Shown in pieces: positions 54,234 through 62,831 of a stretch of 64,000 nucleotides of DNA. Below the pieces are notes generated by a model that did not search any database, was not told the DNA's origin, and saw nothing but the letters and a program-made list of their open reading frames with translations. The position numbers and the translations under genes were made by a program. Within the stretch, counting starts at the first letter, position 1; every line of letters starts with the position of its first letter. The stretch is from Adiantum capillus-veneris (Eukaryota; Streptophyta; Polypodiopsida; Polypodiales; Pteridaceae), in assembly GCA_014529385.2 (NCBI GenBank), contig CM043942.1, positions 48,218,244-48,282,243 of the forward strand, given 5' to 3'.

Positions 54234-57200
54234 CTAATCGCAGAAATAACTTTCCCCAACTCGTTCTGGCAGATTGTCTTCATCCATTGCATCTTCATCT
54301 ACAAGTGTGATATCTGCCTCGTCTACGTCATCCCTCGTATATCTGTCAGCTTCCTCTGCCATACCTTCGTCCATCTCATCTAATGTCACAATAGTATCTG
54401 CGTCGTCTGACCTACTTTCCTCCAGGAGCTCTTGCCCTTCAAATACTCGTTTATTTCTTGGAGCAACCTGAACCACAAACCACCATTGTCGCTCTCGAGG
54501 GTCCGGTACAAAGACCACTTGCTCGCAATGTTCGGGGAGAGCAAATGTGTCACTTGCATCTGTCCAAACCTTTGTAGAATCTATTTGCACAAGCTTGTTT
54601 CCATCTTTGCGTACCGTTGCATTGCGACCAGAAGTAATCACCTTGAACCGCTTCACATCCAACAAAAACATCTCAAACCGCCTAACTGACTTTCAGGATA
54701 TCTGACACCAGACCACAGTAATCCAAGTTGCTAGTGCTCTCATTCGTGTCTCTGGCACTGGCCCTGCTCTTTTGCATGAAACTAACAATTACCCCACTGT
54801 CAAACGTGTTTCTTCTGCTGTCAATTTGTTGTGTTCTGAAATGCTTTCCATGCGACCACAGTGCCATGTATATATGATACCTCCAGTCACATCCAATAGC
54901 CAGCTCTTCCTCTTCTAGAGATATGGGTTCTCCGATCTGTCGAGCTGCTCTCATTGTCTTGTCCAACCATGCCATTGTAGGGAATTCAGGTAGAGGAGCG
55001 AGATAGTCTGGCAAGGGTAAGCCTCTAGTCATTCGGCTTCGCCTCCAATCGTGTCTCTCCCTATTGTGTCTCTCTTTCTCTTCTTCGTACCTTTCAAGCC
55101 ATTTTTGCATCGGCTCTGAATTTAGTATACAGAACTTCATGATCTTTTCTCGCATGGCGTCGTTCATTTTCTTTGGCACCCCTTGCCCTTGTGGCTCCTC
55201 TCCCACCAGTCTCGCATCCTCCTCATCGCTCCACAATCGAGGCATTTCTGGGTCAGAAACGGATAGAAATTTGGTCGTCAAGACAAGAGACTCTTGCACC
55301 AGCCATCCTTCTGCCATGCTCCCCTTTGGACGCGCTTTTTGGCGAACAAAACCCTTAAGTATTTTCATGAACCGCTCTAGAAAGAACATCCAACGACCGT
55401 GGACTGTACCTGCCACTGCAACCTCTACATGGACGAGCAAGTGCATTTGGATAGTTAGGCAGCTCGTGGGTAGATACTTCTCAATCATGCAAACTACCTC
55501 AATGGAGTTAGCCTTTGCGACTGCAATAGATTCCTCTCGTATCTCCTTGGAAGCGATCCACCGCACTAGCTCTGAAATTGTGTATATGCAGGTCCGCACT
55601 TCCTCCATTAAACACCCCTTGATTGCAACTGGAAGAATGAATTGCAAGAACTTATGCCAGTCGTGCGATTTCAGTCCTGACAGTTGATCGTCACATGGGT
55701 GAATGCTATCTTGAGACATCACATATATCCTGTTGGCGTCTTGAACTCTGAAATCACCCTTTTAACTTGTGGCTCCTCGCTTTTTAGCAATACCCATGGT
55801 GCTCTTGGAAGCTTTGCTTGGCCAGCTGCATTGGTGAAAGGACATCTTCTTTGCATCTTTCCAACTGACTGCAAATCATCTCGTGAAGCTCCATTGTCTT
55901 TCATTCCCATGATTGTCTTCTAGAGGAGCTCTCCCACATTCTTGAATATATGCATTGAATCCAGCAAATGGTTAATTAGTAGATCACCCCAGTATGGCAA
56001 CGTATGGAGAATGGACAAACGTTTCATTCCTAGAATAGGTTGCCCCTCATGTTGCTCCCATCGGCGACGCCACTCTTGTACATGCATAGGACGACATTCG
56101 AAGCGACCAAGCTGACCTTCGCGGAAGTGATGGCCATCTGGAAGATAACGGTGGTGGCCTTGATAAATTGTATTTTGAAGCGAGGCAGAATAGCGCACAT
56201 CCAAATACGGCCTGCAAATTGGACATGCATTGTATCCCGAAGTTGTAAGCCTTGCATATATTAAAGCATGATTCAGGCCAAGGCAAAGTGCTTGCGAATA
56301 GCGAGAATTTTGTAAATCAAGAACCATTACCAGAAGCTTCTCCTTCTGGACAATCATGCATAGTCCACACAAGAAGTCCATGGATCTTTGCATGCTCTTG
56401 TCCTACAGGTTCAACCGCATTTGCTATGTCGATCCCATGCCATAACTTCTGGAGCTCGTCAACTAGTGGAGCTAGATAAACATCCATGTTTTTTGCCTTG
56501 AACTTACCAGGTACAGTCAAGCTTAATATCAAATGACCCTTCTTGATGGCAAGCCACGGCGGGAGGTTGTAATTGATAAGGCACACAGGCCAAGTGCTCC
56601 ATGACGATCTTCTCAAGCCAAATGGATTGACTCCATCCATTGCCATGTCCAAACACAAATTGCGTGGTTCACTCTTAAAATGTGGCCAGGTATCTTCAAT
56701 GTGCCTCCAAGCCTTTGAATAAACAGGCACCCTAAATGTTGCGTCAGTGGATCTATTCGTAGAATGCCACTGCATCAACTTTGCAATGGAACCACAACGA
56801 AACATGCTTTTTATCCTAGGAATAATAGGGAAATGCCGTAACACTTTAGCTGGCAGTGTCTCGCCAACCGCATCTTGTTTGTAGCGAATTGCTCCGCACT
56901 TAGGACACGACAAAAAATCTGCGAATTCATTGCAAAAAAGAATGCAATCATTTGGACATGCATGAATCTTGTTGTAGTCCAAGCCAACTGAGGTCAATAG
57001 TTGCTTTGCGTCTGGCCTAGAGGGGGGCATTTCATTGCCAGCCGGGAGAAGTTTCTCCTGCAACAACCTGTTTAAGCCACATTAAATTAGAAATCTCCCT
57101 AAGCACGTCACCATTGCAATCGAAAAATCTCTTTTGTAAATTACGTACCTAAACAAAGCAGTGACGCTTGCATCTGACCACCCATACACTGACTGAAGAT

Positions 57201-57408
57201 TCAAAAACGCCAGACAAGTACGAAGCAAAGATATTTTGGCGCCTTCATAGATTGGTTGATGTGCCAACTTCCTCAACATGTCTTCAGGAGATAGGCGCAC
57301 GACTTCTGGTGCTGCTTCGTTAGCATTCTCCTCGCTTGTCTAGAAGAAGGCATCCAACATCTCCTCCATGATGTTGTCTTCTGTCTGTAAGCCCTTTTCT
57401 TCTTCCAT
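54234..57408 (-). pseudogene. TNP2-type CACTA transposase with DUF4218 and DUF4216 (decayed)
   Basis: An ATG at 57,408 opens exon 1. An in-frame TAG lies at 57,340-57,342. Exon 1 then reads EDMLRKLAHQPIYEGAK and ends at 57,149. An 81-bp GT-AG intron (57,148-57,068) joins it in frame to LLQEKLLPAGNEMP. The transposase core shows KIHACPNDCILFCNEFADF, LSCPKCGAIRYK, DGVNPFGLRRSSWSTWPV and NYNLPPWLAIKKGHL, then in another frame SGYNACPICRPYLDVRY and PYWGDLLINHLLDSMH. A stop after KNVGELL (near 55,921) stands where the family has Trp. DUF4218 (LSGLKSHDWHKFLQFILPV) spans about 55,720-55,200. DUF4216 lies near 54,620-54,460 with VWTDASDTFALPEH, followed by an Asp/Glu-rich tail. There are at least two stops and two frame changes, so the gene is dead. 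Confidence 0.9.
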
Positions 57409-57420
57409 CCTTGGCTCTAT

Positions 57421-57556
57421 ATTGGTCAGAGAAAAAAAATACTTTCCAGTGGCTCTCTGCCTAGTCTAACGCGATAGATTGATGATGAATTGGAGAAAAA
57501 AATACTTTCCAGTGGCTCTCTGCCTAGTCTATCGCGATAGACTGATGAATTGGAGA
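57421..57556 (+). repeat. Direct repeat, about 65-bp unit, two copies
   Basis: The block AATACTTTCCAGTGGCTCTC followed by TGCCTAGTCTA occurs at about 57,439 and 57,502. The second copy carries the perfect palindrome and the first a version with one altered half-site. Confidence 0.88.
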
Positions 57557-57699
57557 TAGACTCACAATCAGGCAAAACCCCTCATACCACATGTAAAACA
57601 CATCAATTCAAGGCTGCTCCCAAAAATTGAGTGTACTTGGACACCTGCTTGACCACCAAACCTCAAGTGTGGTGTTTAGAGTCTAAGTTCAGAGACACA
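57519..57699 (+). repeat. Inverted repeat, left arm (181 bp)
   Basis: The reverse complement of 58,126-58,306 matches with one difference and no gap by eye. The arm begins TCTGCCTAGTC and ends AGAGACACA. Confidence 0.92.
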
Positions 57700-58125
57700 G
57701 TGGTAAAAAGACCTTGACCAATAGTCCAAACATTGCACAACTTTGTGTATTCACTATACAGAGGATAAGGAAACTAGTTGTGAAGAGAACTTTGTAAAAA
57801 GACCAAACTGGGAAACTTTATGAGCCTATCGCGATAGGTTGGGGATATTTATCTGTGGACCTTATTTTGCAAATCCCTCCTAGGGATAGCTTAAGCAGAG
57901 CCTACATAGCATACACACCAAATTTCAAGGTGTTTGGATCACTAGAAGTGAATCTAAAGCCCAGATAGAGATTGAGGTTCTGACAAAAACACTAAAAATG
58001 GCCCAAAACACAAACCAAGTGTCCAAATTGCATGAAATTTGAGGGATAGACACAAGAGAGTAAGGGGAATCTAAAAGTGAAGTCACAATTTTGAGTTGAC
58101 TTTTCCTGTGTGTGTGTGTGTGTGG

Positions 58126-58306
58126 TGTGTCTCTGAACTTAGACTCTAAACACCACACTTGAGGTTTGGTGGTCAAGCAGGTGTCCAAGTACACTCAATT
58201 TTTGGGAGCAGCCTTGTATTGATGTGTTTTACATGTGGTATGAGGGGTTTTGCCTGATTGTGAGTCTATCTCCAATTCATCAGTCTATCGCGATAGACTA
58301 GGCAGA
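58126..58306 (-). repeat. Inverted repeat, right arm (181 bp)
   Basis: This is the partner of 57,519-57,699 across a 426-bp spacer. A GT microsatellite sits directly outside the inner edge. A transcript through both arms would fold into a long hairpin. Confidence 0.92.
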
Positions 58307-59597
58307 TCTGGTCTAACTGACAAAGTAAAAGTCCAAACCACTTGAAAATTGGCAGGAGGACTAAGGAGAGGTGTTGGAACACAGTGGTATAGTCAAAGTT
58401 CAAGTTTGACCTATAAAAGGGGTACTTGCTGAGTCTATCGCGATACACTCAAAGCAGGGCCAAAGAAACTGAATTTTTCAAAACCCTCTAGAGCATAGCT
58501 TGTTTAGCCTCTCAGGAGGTTACACACAAAATTTGGTGGATTTTGGACATTGGGAAGTCATCCTATGTCTATTTTCTAGTGATCAGATAGACTTAGAATT
58601 CTAGAGTTGAAGTTAAAGACCTAAGAAAAAGTCCAAAACAAGTGGAAATTGGTGAGCAAGGTGTACAGAGCATAGGGAACACAGTGGTGAAGAGAAATCT
58701 GGAAAATTTTCAAAACTGAAGAATTTGCTGAGTCTATCGCGATAGACAAGGGTTTTTTCACAAAAATTGAAATTTTTGAAAATTGACCTTAGGGCCTTGT
58801 TCTACATGTTGTTGTGAGCCTATGGTGAAAATTTGAGTAAATTTGGAGTATTGTAAGTGCATCTAAGAGGATTACTTCACAAGATCAGAAAAGAGACTGT
58901 TGTTTGATGCAAGTTACAAAGGAAAGTATTCCAAATTGGTTGAAACTTGGTGAGTAGTATCTCAAGAGAAGGGGGAACTCAAATCTGTGAAAACAGTTGA
59001 AAAACTGTATCCCAGTAACATTCTGGTGAGTCTATCGCGATAGGCTCAAAAATTCACTAGAAAAATCAAAATTCAAATCTCTGACTTCATATTTGGGTTC
59101 AAAAGGCCCATTATACCCTGTAAACAAAGTTTGAGTGCATTTGGACATCTGCAAGGGGTACTTGGTGAGTCTATCGCAATAGACAACTGAGGAAAAAATT
59201 TTGAGAAATTTTTTGAAACCAAGTATACCACTGGGTTTATCATTGCCTAAGGAGTGCACACACCAATTTTGGGCTCAAACTGACCACTTGCAAAAACATC
59301 AGATAGAGCAACTTTCCAAATTACATCTCACTGTTTTGGTCATAACTTTCACATACGGACTCCGATTCCAAAACTTTTTTTATCAAAACGTAGCTTGAGA
59401 GCAGCACTACAGATCTTAGAGTAAAATGACCTCAAAATGCATCCGAAAGTCAGGGGTGTCTAAAACCGACAATTTGAGAGAATTGTGAGAAAACGCTCAC
59501 GGTTTTGGACATAGTTTTGGATTTTCCTTGACCAAAACACTTGAACACACTGAGAGAGGTATTACTACAACAAGCTAGATCTGTTAAACCTAGAGTC

Positions 59598-60590
59598 ATG
59601 TCTACATCAGACTCAGACTCAGCTTATACAAGCACATGGATTGCAGGGATAGATGAGCACCCGCCCAGAATAGATCTTCCAAACCTATAGTACATAAAGA
59701 CCAATTTTGTGGAGAGAGTTTGGACGTATAACCATGAGAGTGAAGGACTATATAGGTATGTTAATGGAGATCAATTCAACCTTTACAGTTGCTTAGAGAC
59801 TTACCCAGATGAGCTGACAGAGTACAAGCTCTTATATGTCTATACATACGAGGTCGACCGACAATGGACATCTTTATTTGTTGACAAGTATGGACGAGAA
59901 TATAGAGCTGTAGAAAGCACAAATCCGCGAACCAAATTAGAGATGAGTGGATATTTGGTCAATGAAGGACCTCAGATACATCCACCAAACACAAGAACCT
60001 CTAAGAGAATTCCAAAGAGGGGACCACCACCTGGATTTCCCCCTAGAGCGATAACGAGAGATGAAACGATACCAGAGAGGAGTATGATTCCATACTTTGC
60101 ACCCCAAAGTATAAGACCATCTCAACTAAGAAAATGGGTAAATAGAAAGTACAATGGCATAGGAGACCCATACACCCATGTATCGGCTTTCAAGCAAGTC
60201 CTACGAGTAGAACGAGTAGAGGACTTCCACACGCAGTATGAGGGTTTTGGACTTACATTGGAGGACAATGCACAAGCATGGTTTGAACTATTGAACCGGA
60301 GAGAGTTCACAACCATTGAGAAAATGTTGGATGAATTTGTTCAAGAATTCACCAAGAGAGGCACAAAACATAACACCCTTCCTAAGATTTAGGAATTTAA
60401 ACAAGGCGAAACGGAAACAATGCGACATGCAATACTGCGTTTCAAGCAATATGTTGCTATATGTCCTACCCAAGAGTTACCCACGCCAGAACGTCAGATC
60501 CTATGCTTCATCAGAGGGCTTAGGAATGAGAATCCTCCGAAAGGACCTATACATGAAAAGATACCAAACCTTGGAGGAGGTGACCAAAGC
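59598..60590 (+). pseudogene. Gag core of the right-edge element
   Basis: An N-terminal part with SEGLYRYVNGDQFNLYSC and KYGREYRAVESTNPRTKLEM is followed by the gag core: RKWVNRKYNGIGDPYTHVSA, EDFHTQYEGFGLTLEDNAQA, WFELLNRREFTTIEKMLDEF and VQEFTKRG. Proline-rich linker RGPPPGFPPRAITRD lies between. The block wording fits the retrotransposon gag family. Two or so interruptions are present. Confidence 0.85.
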
Positions 60591-60807
60591 GGCAGTTGAC
60601 CTAGTTGACAATTTTGAATTCTATGCAGATGGTCAGAAGAAGATGAATGATGCGAGTGAGAAAAAGAAAACCGCTGATCTTGAGTATCAAAGAGGGAATC
60701 TAGGACAAAACCAAGTAAATGTTGAGGAGAAAATCATAGAGAATGTGATGCAACGCATCAACCACTCTGACAGAGTACCAGCCTATAGAATTCCTCAACA
60801 ACGAAGG

Positions 60808-61658
60808 TGCATGACATGTGGAGGGGACCATCCGACGCAACATTGTCCTGACTATAGACCTAAGACTCCACCAGATTTGAGCATGTTATGTCTCAACCAC
60901 CTAGATATCATCCTGTAGCGGAACAAGTATTCTTAAGTGAAAGACCCATAGCTGCTAGAAATGCATATGTGAGTCATGAGCTTCAAATAGAAAGAAATGT
61001 GGTAGATCAGGGGCCACTTCAAGGTCAATATCAAGTATTGCCACAACAACCAATACGTCCATGTGACAGATGTGGTAGTAGTGATCACTTGATTAAGGAT
61101 TGTCCACACCATGATATCATGATAAATGTATATTGTAATGAGTGTGCAATCACACATATGATTTTGGATTGTCCTAAGAATCCAAGAAAGAAAGGTAAAA
61201 TGCAACCACATGTTACCTTTCTTTCTACCAGCAAATCAGAGAAAGAACAAGCCGCAACAAAAGGAGAGACGACAACAACAACAGAGCAAGAAACAATTGC
61301 AAAAGAACAGGTGCTTAAACAACAAGAAGATGAAAGTAAGCAAGTTGCTCCACTAAACGTTGTCACAAGAGCTCAAGCAAAAGTACAAGAGCAGAAGCCT
61401 ACAGATGGAGAGACTAGTAAGAGTTCCAAAAGCCATAGAAACTCTAGACGAGCAAGAAGGACTAGAATGAAAGCGAGACTAGAAAGGGAAAAAGGAGAAG
61501 AAAAGGTTGTTACAACTGAGTTGGAAACAACTCAAGAGCAACAGACACAGCAAAGGGAAGCTGAAACCCTTAAACCAGCTAAAGCACCCAAGAGTGCTAG
61601 TTCAGGAGGATCTGTCCTAGTGGACAAAGTGAATGAGCCTTTAGACGCGATTTTATAG
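60808..61658 (+). CDS. Nucleocapsid region with three zinc knuckles
   Basis: Knuckles are CMTCGGDHPTQHC (60,808-60,846), CDRCGSSDHLIKDC (61,062-61,103) and CNECAITHMILDC (61,134-61,172). The middle one has standard CX2CX4HX4C spacing. The first and third have three residues before His. The rest, to 61,658, is a Lys/Glu/Gln-rich coiled stretch (TTTEQETIAKEQVLKQQED). Such knuckles bind the RNA genome. Confidence 0.8.
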
Positions 61659-61673
61659 GCTTATGAGGATAGA

Positions 61674-62021
61674 TTGGAAAATAGACAGACCTTAGAACAA
61701 AGATGGATGACTTATCCTTATCCTGAACTAGAGAAGCAGAGGCTAGAAATGTGTAAGCAGCTCATTGAAACTGCTCAAGCATTGCTAGAACCACCTCCAC
61801 CAGAATTGAAGGATAGGATAGTCACCCCAGTGCACAAAGACGAGAGCATTAAAGTAGACGAATTTCCTAGAGAAGAGGTGGATCATAGGGAAGAACCACT
61901 GCCAAGGTCGCAAGACTCGAGGGTTGTCCAAAATACAACAGATGAATCAATGAGGGATTTCCCACCCTATGTTCCTATAGTTGAGGAGCAGTGGCCAGAG
62001 GAGTTATGGAAGGCTGTTTGA
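61674..62021 (+). CDS. Linker ORF between nucleocapsid and first protease
   Basis: The open stretch has 115 codons: LEQRWMTYPYPELEKQRLEM, ETAQALLEPPPPELKD and an acidic end with YVPIVEEQWPEELWKAV. It is probably part of the same polyprotein. No domain is recognised. Confidence 0.55.
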   Translation: MENRQTLEQRWMTYPYPELEKQRLEMCKQLIETAQALLEPPPPELKDRIVTPVHKDESIKVDEFPREEVDHREEPLPRSQDSRVVQNTTDESMRDFPPYVPIVEEQWPEELWKAV

Positions 62022-62479
62022 GATGCCCAAAAAAGAGAAGAGGATGCTGGACCAACACCATTTCCTGAAATCACATTAGATAGACCACAAATGAGTGTTA
62101 ATGCGAGGTCATATCATGGTGACATAGGATTGATAGCCTCCAAAGACAGTAGACCTGCATCGTTAAGAACTTTGCCACAGTACATGGGAGATTTTGAGGC
62201 AAAGTCTGAGATTGTGAGAGTTCCATCACAGAGGCTAGGACAAAAGAATTGGACACAAAAATTTTGACTGACTTGCTATCCACGCCAATGAAGTGCACAA
62301 TTACGTTGGCAGAACTTTTAAAAATCAGGCCAAGTATGTGGACGGATATAGGAAAATGCTTGGAAAAAATTGGGATCAAAAGCCCGTTAAGGTTCCTGGA
62401 AAAAGAGCTAGATGAGATCGAGAAGCCTAGATCAAATGTAAGACCGGTACCTCTGAACAAAGTAGGAGAGTACTTTGAA

Positions 62480-62829
62480 GGAGAAGATGGTAATGCCACT
62501 TTGCCTATCGAGTACAATGGGATTGAAACGAAAGCTATACTTGACAGTGGAGCATGAATTTCCATAGCAACAAAACGAATATGGGAGAAATGGGATAGGC
62601 CGCCTTTAGAACAACCAAAATAAAATTACAGTTAGCTGATGGGCATGTGGAAAGACCCATGGGATTGCTAGAAGCTATAGTGGTGTCTTCTTGTGGTATA
62701 GAGTATGTGCATACTTTTGCCATAGTTGACTTTGGCAAGAAAAATAACTATGAAATCATCCTTGGAAGACCATTCATGAGGCAACTCAAGATGGTACAAG
62801 ATTGGGGTTATGATTATCTACACATGTAA
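62480..62829 (+). pseudogene. First protease region of the right-edge element
   Basis: The retropepsin-like pieces TLPIEYNGIETKAILDSGA and EIILGRPFMRQLKMVQDWGY are usual for Ty3 proteases of the Tat/Athila side. The region is interrupted. Confidence 0.78.
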
Positions 62830-62831
62830 AT

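Larger units (their letters stand above)
50905..57408 (-). mobile_element. CACTA (En/Spm-type) DNA transposon, right end not found
   Basis: The left end is CACTACAACAAAAAAGGGGC, the classic CACTA terminus, followed by short inverted subterminal motifs. Inside are a TNPA/Transposase_24-like ORF and a TNP2-type transposase with its usual companion domains, all on the minus strand. The matching inverted end (reading GTAGTG on the plus strand) is not visible up to 64,000. Either that end is lost or the element extends past the window with later insertions inside it. The host sequence at the left end is gag of a Ty3 element. The target duplication there would be CTG. Confidence 0.88.
57465..59183 (+). 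repeat. Array of a 14-bp palindrome, TCTATCGCGATAGA
   Basis: Copies start at 57,465 (TCTAACGCGATAGA), 57,528 (perfect), 57,825 (CCTATCGCGATAGG), 58,284 (perfect), 58,434 (TCTATCGCGATACA), 58,733 (perfect), 59,031 (TCTATCGCGATAGG) and 59,170 (TCTATCGCAATAGA). From the second copy on, the spacings are 297, 459, 150, 299, 298 and 139 bp, close to multiples of 150. Flanks such as GTGGTGAAGAGAA and AGTCCAAA recur loosely, so this is a diverged tandem array with the palindrome as its best-kept part. Confidence 0.9.
57409..59597. other. Palindrome-bearing region upstream of TNP2, no gene
   Basis: This 2.2-kb stretch separates the transposase start from the next gag. It contains eight 14-bp palindromes, a direct repeat, a 181-bp inverted repeat and a TATAAAAG at 58,412-58,419. 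It may be the 5' subterminal region of the CACTA element, the leader of the retroelement at 59.6 kb, or an independent repeat. No protein-coding frame is seen. Confidence 0.6.

Noticed and set aside
59565-59585. ACTACAACAAGC as the missing CACTA right terminus
   Set aside because: It has the same orientation as the left end, lacks the leading C and following A/G run, and has no subterminal repeats beside it.
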